From Billgrantia gudaonensis (lineage in GTDB: Bacteria; Pseudomonadota; Gammaproteobacteria; Pseudomonadales; Halomonadaceae), in contig NZ_FNES01000005.1 of the NCBI RefSeq assembly GCF_900100195.1, positions 62,001 to 126,000 on the forward strand: 64,000 nucleotides of DNA, written 5' to 3'. Below, piece after piece: positions 1-7,578 of the stretch. The translations under genes were made by a program, and so were the position numbers. Below the pieces are notes generated by a model. That model was not told the DNA's origin, searched no databases, and worked only from the letters and a program-made list of their open reading frames with translations. How positions within the stretch are numbered: the first letter of the stretch is position 1; every line of letters starts with the position of its first letter.

Positions 1-1
1 G

Positions 2-589
2 CTGGGTCGCTACCGACTGCTCGGCGAATCGGTGGACGACGCTGCGGGAGAGGCCTTCGACAAGGCCGCCAAGATGCTGGGCCTGGACTACCCCGGCGGG
101 CCGCAGGTGGCGAAGCTGGCCGCGGCGGGAGATCCGTCGCGCTGGCGCTTCCCGCGCCCGATGACCGATCGCCCGGGCCTGGATTTCAGCTTCTCGGGGC
201 TCAAGACGCACACGCTCACGGCGATTCGCCAACTCGAGGCGGCCGGAGCACTCGACGACCAGGCTCGTGCCGACGTGGCGCGCGCCTTCGAGGAAGCCGT
301 GGTCGACACGCTGGCGATCAAATGTCGCCGCGCGCTGGACGACACCGGCCTCAAGCGACTGGTGGTGGCCGGCGGCGTCAGCGCCAACGTGAGGCTACGC
401 GAACGTCTCGCGACGGCATGCACGAAGCGTGGTGCCCGCGTTTACTACCCCCGTGGGCGTTTCTGCACCGACAACGGCGCCATGATCGCCTATGTGGGTG
501 CGCAGCGCCTGATGGCCGGCGAGCGCGACGAGCCCGGTCTGATGCAGGCGGTGCCGCGCTGGCCGTTGGACTCCCTGCGGGAGCCGTAA
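2..589 (+). CDS. tsaD: TsaD, tRNA N6-threonylcarbamoyladenosine transferase (C-terminal part, cut by window edge)
   Basis: The frame is open from the left edge, so the N-terminal metal-binding half lies outside the window; about 195 residues remain of a family that is usually near 340. Recognisable family segments are [42 protein letters not shown] and [13 protein letters not shown], the sugar/phosphate-binding portion of the ASKHA fold. With TsaB and TsaE the enzyme transfers threonylcarbamoyl to A37 of tRNAs reading ANN codons. It converges on plsY. Its TAA stop lies inside the first unit of a GCCGTAA tandem repeat, which is unusual. Identification is secure; only the start is missing. Confidence 0.96.
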   Translation: MGRYRLLGESVDDAAGEAFDKAAKMLGLDYPGGPQVAKLAAAGDPSRWRFPRPMTDRPGLDFSFSGLKTHTLTAIRQLEAAGALDDQARADVARAFEEAVVDTLAIKCRRALDDTGLKRLVVAGGVSANVRLRERLATACTKRGARVYYPRGRFCTDNGAMIAYVGAQRLMAGERDEPGLMQAVPRWPLDSLREP

Positions 590-606
590 GCCGTAAGCCG
601 TAAGCC
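583..606 (+). repeat. Heptamer tandem array GCCGTAA (3.4 copies) overlapping the tsaD stop
   Basis: Three exact GCCGTAA units are followed by GCC. The TAA of the first unit is the tsaD stop codon. The array is imperfectly complementary (18 of 22 positions) to a second heptamer tract at 647-668 that follows plsY, so the two convergent 3' ends carry arms of a possible long stem with a loop of about 42 bases. It belongs to the stop-codon-associated arrays described under findings. Confidence 0.85.
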
Positions 607-646
607 ATGAAGATGCCTCTGCGCTGACCAGTGGCAACGGTTTTCT

Positions 647-668
647 CTTACAGCTTATAGCTTACCGC
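647..668 (-). repeat. Degenerate heptamer array downstream of plsY (GCGGTAA, GCTATAA, GCTGTAA)
   Basis: On the minus strand, reading away from plsY, three seven-base units follow each other: GCGGTAA, GCTATAA and GCTGTAA. They lie 22 bases past the plsY stop, just beyond a short GC hairpin. They share the pattern GCNRTAA with the tsaD array but face the opposite way, so each of the two convergent genes carries its own array in the sense orientation. Confidence 0.7.
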
Positions 669-669
669 T

Positions 670-684
670 CCGGGCGAAGCCCGG
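670..684 (-). terminator. GC hairpin after plsY
   Basis: A six-base-pair stem, CCGGGC with GCCCGG around a three-base loop, begins six bases after the plsY stop. No U-tract follows directly, so an intrinsic terminator is only a guess; it may act together with the heptamer tract behind it. Confidence 0.4.
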
Positions 685-690
685 GTTGGC

Positions 691-1278
691 TCATAAACCC
701 GGCTCCTCGCCATGGCGCAGGCGGCGAATGTTGAGCAGGTGACGCACCAGCACCAGCAAGGTGAAGGCGATCACCACCAGGACGTAGTCGGGCGCCAGCC
801 ACAGGCTCGCTACGGGTGCCAGGCAGGCGCTGGCCAGCGAGGCCACTGCCGCGGTACGCAACCGGCGAGCCGCCAACAGCCACAGCAAGGCACAGGCCAG
901 CGCCACTCCGGGCATGAGCACCAGCATAACCCCGAAGGCGCTGGCCACGCCCTTTCCGCCGCGAAAGCGATGCCATACCGGATAGCTGTGTCCGAGCAGA
1001 ACGGCCAGCCCCACGAGACCCTGCGCCCAGGGCGGAAAACCGAGCGCCATGGCCAGCCACAGCGCCGGCATGCCCTTGACGGCATCCACCACCAGCGTGG
1101 CCAGCGCCAAGCGCCGGCCATGCAGGCGCAGGACGTTGGAAAAGCCCGGATTGCCGGAACCGGAGTGAAACGGGCTCTCCACGCCAGCCAACCGGCACAC
1201 GCTGAGCGCTCCCAGCCAGGAGCCACTGAGGTAGCCCAGCGCCACCATCCACGGCAACTGCCACTCGACCGCTGTCAC
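691..1278 (-). CDS. plsY: PlsY, acyl-phosphate:glycerol-3-phosphate acyltransferase
   Basis: This integral inner-membrane enzyme transfers an acyl group from acyl-phosphate (made by PlsX) to glycerol-3-phosphate, giving lysophosphatidic acid for phospholipid synthesis. The 195 residues hold the three PlsY signatures: SGNPGFSNVLR, FRGGKGVAS and RHLLNIRRL, on cytoplasmic loops between about five hydrophobic segments. I chose the GTG at 1278 because AAAGGAG precedes it at good spacing and the resulting length is usual for the family; the frame stays open upstream to about 1455, but that extension is hydrophilic and unlike PlsY. It is divergent from folB, the common plsY-folB arrangement in gammaproteobacteria. 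Confidence 0.93.
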   Translation of the reverse strand: MTAVEWQLPWMVALGYLSGSWLGALSVCRLAGVESPFHSGSGNPGFSNVLRLHGRRLALATLVVDAVKGMPALWLAMALGFPPWAQGLVGLAVLLGHSYPVWHRFRGGKGVASAFGVMLVLMPGVALACALLWLLAARRLRTAAVASLASACLAPVASLWLAPDYVLVVIAFTLLVLVRHLLNIRRLRHGEEPGL

Positions 1279-1450
1279 TCGGTTTCGCTCCTTTCTGCCG
1301 CCTGTCGGCGTTGCCCGATCGTCACGGGACAGCCGCATCATGTCGCAGTCGATCAGCGTTGAGTCCGATAGGCCGCGGGTCCTCGCATCATTCTGCCACC
1401 CACCTTGCACCGGGAACAGCGGACGACTGTCATCCCTCCCATGGCTCACG

Positions 1451-1456
1451 TACAAT
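1451..1456 (+). promoter_or_regulatory. Possible -10 element for folB-folK
   Basis: TACAAT lies 38 bases before the folB ATG in the divergent plsY-folB gap. No convincing -35 sits 16-18 bases upstream (TGTCAT is the best), so this is a weak prediction. Confidence 0.3.
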
Positions 1457-1493
1457 CGGCGGCCAATCCTAGCCCAGCCCCGGAACGCTCAGA

Positions 1494-1868
1494 ATGGACC
1501 GTGTACTGATCGAGTCGCTCGGCGTGGATACCGTGATCGGAGTCTACGACTGGGAGCGCCGCATCACCCAGCGCCTGCTGCTCGACCTGGAGCTCGCCAC
1601 CGACATCCGGCTGGCAGCGGCGAACGACGACCTGAACCAGACCCTGGACTACGCCGCCATCAGCGATCGCTGCACGCGCTTCGCCACCGACCACGCCTTC
1701 CTGCTGGTGGAAACCTTCGCCGAGCGCCTCGCCGAAATGCTGCGCGACGAATTCGCCGTCGCCTGGCTGCGCCTGACCGTACGCAAGCCCGGCGCAGTGC
1801 CCAGCGCGCACGCCGTGGGCATACGCATCGAGCGCGGTACCCTCGTGGAGAGCAACGCATGCGACTGA
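1494..1868 (+). CDS. folB: FolB, dihydroneopterin aldolase
   Basis: FolB cleaves 7,8-dihydroneopterin to 6-hydroxymethyl-7,8-dihydropterin and glycolaldehyde in folate synthesis. The 124 residues are full length for this small tunnel-fold enzyme. Family features include the opening DRVLIESLGVDTVIGVYDWE, the conserved YAAIS stretch, ETFAERLAEML, and VRKPGAVP with the active-site lysine. The gene overlaps folK by ten bases, so the next pathway enzyme is translationally coupled. Confidence 0.95.
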   Translation: MDRVLIESLGVDTVIGVYDWERRITQRLLLDLELATDIRLAAANDDLNQTLDYAAISDRCTRFATDHAFLLVETFAERLAEMLRDEFAVAWLRLTVRKPGAVPSAHAVGIRIERGTLVESNACD

Positions 1869-2377
1869 TCAGCGTCAGCCTGGGCAGCAACATCGACCGC
1901 GAACGCCACCTGCGCGGTTGCCTGGACGCCCTGGCCGAGACCTTCGGACCACTCGGGGTATCCCGGGTCTTCGAAAGCGAGCCGGTGGGCTTCGAGGATG
2001 GCCGCAACTTCTACAACCTGGTGGTGATCTTCGACAGCGACTGGCGCGTGGGCCAACTCCAGGCCTGGTGCAAACGGCTGGAAACCGCTCATGGACGCCA
2101 CCCGAACAGCCCCAAGTTCAGCCCCCGAACCCTGGATATCGACCTGCTCACCGTCGGCGACCTCACCGGGGTGAACGACGGCGTCGAATTGCCTCGCGAC
2201 GAAATCCTGCGCCATGCCTTCGTTCTCCAGCCGCTGGCCGAACTGCTGCCGGATGGAAGACACCCCGGCCTCGGGCTCACCTACGCCGAACTATGGAGGG
2301 ACTTCGAGCCGAACGGCCAGCGCCTGTGGCCGGTGTCCTTCACCTGGGCCGGCCGACAGCTCTCTCCCACCTCATGA
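1859..2377 (+). CDS. folK: FolK, 6-hydroxymethyl-7,8-dihydropterin pyrophosphokinase
   Basis: FolK transfers pyrophosphate from ATP to 6-hydroxymethyl-dihydropterin, directly after FolB. The 172-residue product shows the family start LISVSLGSNID, the segment ESEPVGFEDGRNFYNLVV and the ATP/metal signature SPRTLDIDLL. The ATG at 1859 lies inside the end of folB; the frame is open much further upstream, but homology begins here. It converges on cca 38 bases away. No clear terminator hairpin is visible between them. Confidence 0.95.
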   Translation: MRLISVSLGSNIDRERHLRGCLDALAETFGPLGVSRVFESEPVGFEDGRNFYNLVVIFDSDWRVGQLQAWCKRLETAHGRHPNSPKFSPRTLDIDLLTVGDLTGVNDGVELPRDEILRHAFVLQPLAELLPDGRHPGLGLTYAELWRDFEPNGQRLWPVSFTWAGRQLSPTS

Positions 2378-2415
2378 GCCGCTTCACCGGCACCGGCCGT
2401 AGGCGAGAATCGGGC

Positions 2416-3555
2416 TCATGCCGTGCCGAGCGCTTCGGCCAGCCTGACGCGGCGCTCCCGCGCCAGTGCCTCCCCCAGAGCGGCCCCTCGGTACCCTGCC
2501 TCCAACAGCGGTTGCGGCGTCACCTGCCGGGCCGCAGCCCAGCCGCGCGCCACGGCCGCCGCATGCGGCGGTGCCTCGCGTTGCAACAGGCCCACCAGAG
2601 GCGCCACCCGTTCAGGGCGCCGCCAGGCGTCGATGGCATCCAGCCACCGCTGCACGCCGTTGGCATCGAGCGCGCTGGCCTGCCACAGCCAGCGTGTCAG
2701 CGCGGCTTGGCGGGCCAGATCGCGGTAGGCCCGCGGCTGGCGCAGCCGCTCGGCGATGGCTTCACGCGTCTCATCGTCGAGATGCTCCACCAGCCGCGCC
2801 CAGCGCCAGCGCCGCCGTTCGTTGGCCTCGAGCATGGCGGGCAGCCGGTCGAGCCGGTCCAGCGCCGTATCCAGCTGCCGCTCATTGCCGGCCAGCTCCG
2901 GCAGCAACGCCGCCAATGCCCCACAGTCGTGCAATGCCCGGAAGTAGGCAGCCGACGTCGGCTCGGACAGGGCCTTCTCGGTTTCCGCCCACACGCGCTC
3001 GGCCACCAGATGCCCGATCTCGCCACTGCTGGCCAGCTGCCGCATCAGCGCCCGGGTCTCGTCGGCGATGGTGAAGCCGAGGTGAGCATAACGGGCCAGG
3101 AAGCGCGCCGTACGCAGCACGCGTAGCGGATCCTCGACGAAAGCCGGCGAGACATGCCGCAGGGTTCGAGCACGCAGATCGGCGAGTCCGCCGTAGGGGT
3201 CGACGAGCCTTCCCGCCGGCGTTTCGGCCATGGCGTTGATGGTCAGGTCGCGCCGCGCCAGATCCTCCTCCAGCGTCACGTCTGGACTGGCGTGCACGGT
3301 GAACCCGGTATAGCCGTGACCCGACTTGCGCTCGGTACGCGCCAGGGCGTACTCCTCATGGGTCTCGGGATGCAGGAAGACCGGAAAATCGCGCCCCACT
3401 GGCTTGAAGCCGCGTCGCTCCATGGTCTCGGGCGTGGCCCCCACCACCACCCAGTCGGTGTCGTTCACCGGCCAGCCGAGGTAGGCGTCACGCACCGCCC
3501 CGCCCACGCGATAGACGTCGAGTCCTTCGATGACGGGATCGCCCATGCCGGTCAT
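2416..3555 (-). CDS. cca: Cca, CCA-adding tRNA nucleotidyltransferase
   Basis: The enzyme builds or repairs the 3' CCA of tRNAs. The N-terminal class II head domain is clear: [14 protein letters not shown], the catalytic [23 protein letters not shown] and [16 protein letters not shown]. The 379 residues stop soon after the tail helices and I see no HD phosphohydrolase domain, unlike the roughly 412-residue multifunctional E. coli protein. It is the last gene of the lptD-to-apaH run and starts nine bases after apaH. Two ATGs (3555 and 3546) are possible behind the GGGGGAG purine tract; the second has better spacing. Every tRNA in this window already encodes its CCA, which points to a repair role. 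Confidence 0.93.
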   Translation of the reverse strand: MTGMGDPVIEGLDVYRVGGAVRDAYLGWPVNDTDWVVVGATPETMERRGFKPVGRDFPVFLHPETHEEYALARTERKSGHGYTGFTVHASPDVTLEEDLARRDLTINAMAETPAGRLVDPYGGLADLRARTLRHVSPAFVEDPLRVLRTARFLARYAHLGFTIADETRALMRQLASSGEIGHLVAERVWAETEKALSEPTSAAYFRALHDCGALAALLPELAGNERQLDTALDRLDRLPAMLEANERRRWRWARLVEHLDDETREAIAERLRQPRAYRDLARQAALTRWLWQASALDANGVQRWLDAIDAWRRPERVAPLVGLLQREAPPHAAAVARGWAAARQVTPQPLLEAGYRGAALGEALARERRVRLAEALGTA

Positions 3556-3564
3556 GCCTCCCCC

Positions 3565-4377
3565 TCAGCGTCGTTGCCGGCTGGGCACGCTCGTGCGCTC
3601 GCCGCTGTCCAGGTTCAGGGCGGTGAGACTCGCCCCCCACACGCAACCGGTGTCCAACGCTTCGGCCCGCACCCGCCGTCCCGCCGTCTTGCCCTGCAGA
3701 GCCGCCCAGTGACCGAAGATCAAGCGCACCTCGTCGTCGCGCGGGAACTGGAACCAGGGAGCGAAACCGGGCGGTGCGCTGTCGAGCCCTTCCTTGGCGG
3801 TGAAGTCCAGGCACCCCTCGGCGTCGATGAAGCGCATGCGGGTGAAGACGTTGACGATGACGCGCAGACGGTCGAGCCCTGCCAGCTCATCGTGCCAGCA
3901 GCGCGGCGTATTGCCGTACATCGCTTCGAGGAAAGCACCGGAGCGCTCGCCGGCGAGCCGCGTCTGCACCTCCCGAGCCAACCGCTCGGCCTGCTCCACC
4001 GACCACTGCGGCAGCAGCCCGGCGTGGGTCATGACATCGTCCCCCCGGCGCACCAGCAGCGGCTGGCTCTGCAGCCAGTCGAGCAGCGCTTCACGATCCG
4101 GAGCCTCGAGAATCGACGCCAGGGTATCCTTGCGGTTGAGCGAAGCGCCCCCGCGGGCCACCGCCAGCAGGTGCAGGTCGTGATTGCCGAGTACCGTGAC
4201 GGCCGCCTCGCCCAGAGCCCGCACCTCACGCAGACAGGCCAGAGAGCCGGGGCCGCGATTGACCAGGTCGCCGACCAGCCATAGCCGGTCGCGACTGGGA
4301 TCGAAGGCGAGCCGTTCGAGCAGTTCGACGAATTCGGCATGGCAACCCTGCAGATCCCCGATGGCATAGGTGGTCAT
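3565..4377 (-). CDS. apaH: ApaH, symmetrical diadenosine tetraphosphatase
   Basis: ApaH hydrolyses Ap4A to two ADP and also decaps Np4-capped RNAs in enterobacteria. The 270-residue product has the metallophosphatase signatures in order: GDLQGC near the start, GDLVNRGPGSL near residue 36, GNHDLHLLA near 64, and MTHAGL and FGHWAALQGK further on. The start at 4377 has GAGGAGA at good spacing. It sits between apaG and cca in the conserved rsmA-apaG-apaH order. Confidence 0.96.
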   Translation of the reverse strand: MTTYAIGDLQGCHAEFVELLERLAFDPSRDRLWLVGDLVNRGPGSLACLREVRALGEAAVTVLGNHDLHLLAVARGGASLNRKDTLASILEAPDREALLDWLQSQPLLVRRGDDVMTHAGLLPQWSVEQAERLAREVQTRLAGERSGAFLEAMYGNTPRCWHDELAGLDRLRVIVNVFTRMRFIDAEGCLDFTAKEGLDSAPPGFAPWFQFPRDDEVRLIFGHWAALQGKTAGRRVRAEALDTGCVWGASLTALNLDSGERTSVPSRQRR

Positions 4378-4398
4378 GGCATCTCCTCGTCCAGTGAT

Positions 4399-4797
4399 TC
4401 AATGCACCTGGTTGGGCCCGGCCAGCCGAAACGGTGCAATGGGCACATCGAAAGGCCGCTGGCTGACCGTGTCCACGCAGGTGTACTCACCCTCCATCAC
4501 GCCCACCGGGGCATCGAGGATGGCACGACTGGTATAGCGGAAGGTCTGCCCTGGGCCGATCATCGGCTGCTGGCCGACCACGCCCTTGCCACGCACTTCC
4601 TGTACCTGGCCGCTACCCTGGGTGATCTTCCAGTGACGCGCCAGCAACTGCAGACTGCGGGCGGAGTGGTTGTGGATCGTCACGGTATAGCTGAAGACGT
4701 AACGGGCTTCGGCACAGGACGACTCCTCGGCGCGGTAGGCCGGTTCCACGTCGATGCGAATGGCGTGCAGCGGCGGCATCGCAGGCGCTTCGCTCAT
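4399..4797 (-). CDS. apaG: ApaG, Co2+/Mg2+ efflux-associated beta-sandwich protein
   Basis: ApaG is a small cytoplasmic fibronectin-III-like protein with poorly defined biochemistry, linked genetically to divalent cation handling and Ap4A levels. The 132 residues show the family core: [26 protein letters not shown], the glycine-rich [23 protein letters not shown], and GVMEGEYTC towards the end. Its ATG overlaps the rsmA stop (ATGA), so the two are translationally coupled, as in many gammaproteobacteria. Confidence 0.93.
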   Translation of the reverse strand: MSEAPAMPPLHAIRIDVEPAYRAEESSCAEARYVFSYTVTIHNHSARSLQLLARHWKITQGSGQVQEVRGKGVVGQQPMIGPGQTFRYTSRAILDAPVGVMEGEYTCVDTVSQRPFDVPIAPFRLAGPNQVH

Positions 4798-5609
4798 GAT
4801 CCCCTCTCCTCGGCCGTCGCCAGGTGGTTGGCGATACGCACGAATTCTTCCACGGTCAGGGTCTGCGGTCGGCGGACGGGATCGATGCCCAGCCCTTCCA
4901 GCGCCTCGCCGTCGACGCGCCCTTTGAGATTGTTGCGCAGCGTCTTGCGCCGCTGGCCGAAGGCCTGGCGTACCACGTCGAAGAGCAGCGCCTCGTCGCG
5001 CGCCGGAAACGGTAGCGTGGCGTGGGGAGTGAGGCGCACGATGGCCGAATCGACCCCGGGGCGCGGCACGAAGGCCTCAGGCGGCACCGTGAACAGCGCC
5101 TCGACCCGGCAGCAATACTGGGCCATGACCGACAGCCGCCCCCAGTCGGCGCCGCCGGGCTCGGCGGCGAGTCGCTCCACGACTTCCTTCTGCAGCATGA
5201 AGTGCATGTCGGCGATGGCATCGCCCGCCTCGAGCAGGTGGGCAATCAGCGGGGTGGAGATATTGTAGGGCAGGTTGCCCACCACGCGCAGCGCCTCGCC
5301 ATCGCCGCGCAGTTCGCGGAAATCGAACGTCAGCGCATCGGCTTCGTGGACGACGAAGTTCGGGTGATCGAAGAACTGCACGCGAAGCCCCGGCACCAGG
5401 TCGCGATCGAGTTCGATCGCCTCTAGGCGGCCACCGGCTGCCTCGAGCAGCGGCTCGGTCAAGGCACCCTGGCCGGGGCCGATCTCGATCATGCGCTCGC
5501 CGGGACGCGGGGCGATGGCGCGCACGATGCGCGCAATGATACCGGGGTCGCGCAGGAAGTTCTGGCCGAAGCGCTTGCGGGCGCGAGGGGCCGGCGGGCG
5601 GGATACCAT
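4794..5609 (-). CDS. rsmA: RsmA (KsgA), 16S rRNA A1518/A1519 dimethyltransferase
   Basis: RsmA dimethylates two adjacent adenosines in helix 45 of 16S rRNA late in 30S assembly. Visible features are the family opening [14 protein letters not shown] motif [16 protein letters not shown], and the catalytic NLPYNIS. The 271 residues are a normal length. A gap of about 200 bases separates it from pdxA, wider than its neighbours' spacing, so it may have its own promoter. The apaG start overlaps its stop. Confidence 0.96.
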   Translation of the reverse strand: MVSRPPAPRARKRFGQNFLRDPGIIARIVRAIAPRPGERMIEIGPGQGALTEPLLEAAGGRLEAIELDRDLVPGLRVQFFDHPNFVVHEADALTFDFRELRGDGEALRVVGNLPYNISTPLIAHLLEAGDAIADMHFMLQKEVVERLAAEPGGADWGRLSVMAQYCCRVEALFTVPPEAFVPRPGVDSAIVRLTPHATLPFPARDEALLFDVVRQAFGQRRKTLRNNLKGRVDGEALEGLGIDPVRRPQTLTVEEFVRIANHLATAEERGS

Positions 5610-5816
5610 TCAGGATCGTCCTTCTATCGGTATGTCTTCGAACAATCGCCTCGCCGCCGAGGCGGGGCTTTCCGTCGACAGGCCCCGTGCGGCCGAGCCC
5701 CGTGCGGCCGACCTATCGGAGGCGCTGCAGCCCCGTCCTTGGGCGCTTACCGATACCATCCCAGGCATCGGACCTGCGCTTCGGCCTGTCTCCGGCGCCC
5801 CCTCAAGCGGCTCCGC
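5610..5816 (+). other. Gap between pdxA and rsmA with a 15-bp direct repeat and a hairpin
   Basis: This stretch has no gene. It holds two exact tandem copies of GCCCCGTGCGGCCGA (5682-5711) and a seven-base-pair hairpin, CGCCTCG with CGAGGCG (5647-5664). It interrupts an otherwise tight operon and could contain a terminator/promoter junction, but I find no good sigma-70 promoter. Confidence 0.4.
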
Positions 5817-6872
5817 TCAGGTTGACCGGCAAGCCCCACGCCCAGCCATCTCGGCGGCCAGCGCGAGGGCCACGCGCAGGCTGCCGCGGTCGGCCTCCCC
5901 GCGCCCGGCCAGATCCAGCGCTGTGCCGTGGTCCACCGAGGTACGGGGGAACGGCAGGCCCAGCGTCACATTGGCGGCACGGCCGAAACCGGCATACTTG
6001 AGCACCGGCAGCCCCTGATCGTGGTACATGGCCAGCACGGCGTCGATGCCGGCCAGGTGGCGCGGAGTGAACAGGGTATCCGCCGGCAGCGGGCCGTCAA
6101 GAGCAAACCCTTCAGCGCGCAGCGCCTCGAGCACGGGGGCGATGACATCGCGCTCCTCCGTGCCCAGATGGCCACCCTCGCCGGCGTGAGGGTTGAGCCC
6201 GCATACGGCGATGCTGGGAGTCTTCACGCCGTACCAGCGCACCAGATCGGCATGCAGAATCCTCAGGATGCGCTCCAGGCGCGACGCGGTGACGGCATCG
6301 GCCACCTCGCGTAGCGGCAAATGGGTGGTGGCCAATGCGACGCGCAGCGCACCGCCGCCCACCCAACTCGCCTCATGGGCATGCAGTGCCCGATCGGTGG
6401 CGAGCATCATCACCACCTCGTCGATGCCGCAGGCATCGCGCAGGTACTCGGTGTGGCCACGGAACCCGGCGTGTCCCGATTCGATGATCACCCCCTTGTG
6501 CAGGGGCGCGGTGACCATGGCATCGGCCTGGCCGACGCGACAGGCCTGGATCGCCACGTCGAGCGTCTCGAGCACGTAGGCCGCGTTGGCCACGGAGAGC
6601 CTGCCTGGACGGCTCGGCGCGTGCAGCGCCACCGGCCACACCGGCAGAATGCCAGGCGCCGAGGCGGGCACGCTCGAGCCCGGCGCCAGCTCTTGGAGTT
6701 CGAGCCTCACGCCAAGCCGCGCTGCGCGTTCGGCGAGCAGCGCCGGATCGCCCACCGCCACCGTCCGCGCCGGCAGCTCGCCGGCAGCAGCGAGCTGGAC
6801 GACGAGTTCAGGGCCCACCCCCGCCGGTTCGCCGGTGGTCAATGCCAGCAAGGGGGGCGAGCTAGACGCCAT
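5817..6872 (-). CDS. pdxA: PdxA, 4-hydroxythreonine-4-phosphate dehydrogenase
   Basis: PdxA oxidises 4-phosphohydroxy-L-threonine in the DXP-dependent pyridoxal phosphate pathway. The product has the typical opening LALTTGEPAGVGPEL, the metal/substrate histidine region GHTEYLRDACG, CGLNPHAGEGGHLG and YHDQGLPVLKYAGFGRAANVTLG (metal histidine in MYHDQG). The ATG at 6872 shares one base with the surA stop (TGATG), so translation is coupled. Length (351 aa) is normal. Confidence 0.96.
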   Translation of the reverse strand: MASSSPPLLALTTGEPAGVGPELVVQLAAAGELPARTVAVGDPALLAERAARLGVRLELQELAPGSSVPASAPGILPVWPVALHAPSRPGRLSVANAAYVLETLDVAIQACRVGQADAMVTAPLHKGVIIESGHAGFRGHTEYLRDACGIDEVVMMLATDRALHAHEASWVGGGALRVALATTHLPLREVADAVTASRLERILRILHADLVRWYGVKTPSIAVCGLNPHAGEGGHLGTEERDVIAPVLEALRAEGFALDGPLPADTLFTPRHLAGIDAVLAMYHDQGLPVLKYAGFGRAANVTLGLPFPRTSVDHGTALDLAGRGEADRGSLRVALALAAEMAGRGACRST

Positions 6873-7549
6873 CAACGCGATGCGGAAAGCCGCTTTTCGA
6901 TGAAGGCATCGGCGCGAATCTCCTGAATCCAGGCTTCCAGCGCCTCGTTGGCCTTGCGTTGGAACAGCGCCCGACTGGCCTGCTCCCGGCTGACGTTACC
7001 GCCCTGCTGCTCGCGGAAGCGTTCGACTTCTCGCTCGGTCAGGTTGACGCGGCCGCCCACCTGGCGCTGCTGAAGCTCGCGCAGCAGCAACTGACGACGC
7101 ACTTCGTCGCGCACCCGGCCCAGGCTAAGCCCGTCCTCCTCCAGGGCATCGGCGAACTGCTCCAGGGTCATGCCGTTGCTTTCGGCAATGCCGCGCACCT
7201 GGCGGTTGAGTTCGGTGTCGTCGACGGACAAGCCGGCATCCTCGGCAAGCTGCAGCTGAATCTCCTCGACGATCAGGCGATCGAGCATCTGCTCGCGCAG
7301 CGAGGCGTTTTCCGGCACCTCGATCTCGTTGTCGACCAGTTGACTGCGCGCCTGCTCCACGCGCTGCTCCAGTTCGCTGGCCATGATGGCCCGGTCGTTG
7401 ACCACGGCCACGATGCGATCCAGCGACTGTCTGGCCACCGGCTGAAAATCGCTCTCGCTCTCCTGGGCGAGCAGGGTCAGCGGGGCCATGCCGATCCCCA
7501 GGGCCAGCGCCAGGGCCACGCCCAGCCTCGTGGTTCGCTCACTGCGCAT
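6872..7549 (-). CDS. surA: SurA-like periplasmic chaperone lacking both parvulin domains
   Basis: SurA escorts outer-membrane proteins across the periplasm. Only 225 residues are encoded here, against about 430 in E. coli. A signal peptide is followed by the SurA N-terminal domain (DRIVAVVNDRAIMASELEQR, MLDRLIVEEIQLQLAEDAG, NGMTLEQFADALEEDGL, and so on). At the point where the first PPIase domain should begin, about residue 185, the sequence goes straight to the C-terminal helix (ANEALEAWIQEIRADAFIEK). No parvulin motif appears in any nearby frame, and pdxA starts at the stop, so this is a clean in-frame domain loss, not a frameshift. The start at 7549 is preceded by AGAGGA at good spacing; a second ATG six codons upstream is less likely. 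Its place between lptD and pdxA supports orthology. Confidence 0.9.
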   Translation of the reverse strand: MRSERTTRLGVALALALGIGMAPLTLLAQESESDFQPVARQSLDRIVAVVNDRAIMASELEQRVEQARSQLVDNEIEVPENASLREQMLDRLIVEEIQLQLAEDAGLSVDDTELNRQVRGIAESNGMTLEQFADALEEDGLSLGRVRDEVRRQLLLRELQQRQVGGRVNLTEREVERFREQQGGNVSREQASRALFQRKANEALEAWIQEIRADAFIEKRLSASR

Positions 7550-7578
7550 GTCGATGTTTCCTCTCATGTGGTCTCTTG

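Noticed and set aside
1340..1858. Extended N-terminus for FolK reaching back over folB
   Set aside because: The frame is open but homology starts at 1859 and the upstream translation is Arg/Pro-rich noise opposite to the folB reading.
5682..5711. Fifteen-base direct repeat as another stop-codon heptamer array
   Set aside because: The period is 15, not 7, and it lies more than 100 bases from the pdxA stop.
6872..7549. SurA truncated by frameshift
   Set aside because: The C-terminal SurA helix is in the same frame as the N-terminal domain, no parvulin sequence exists in other frames, and pdxA overlaps the stop.
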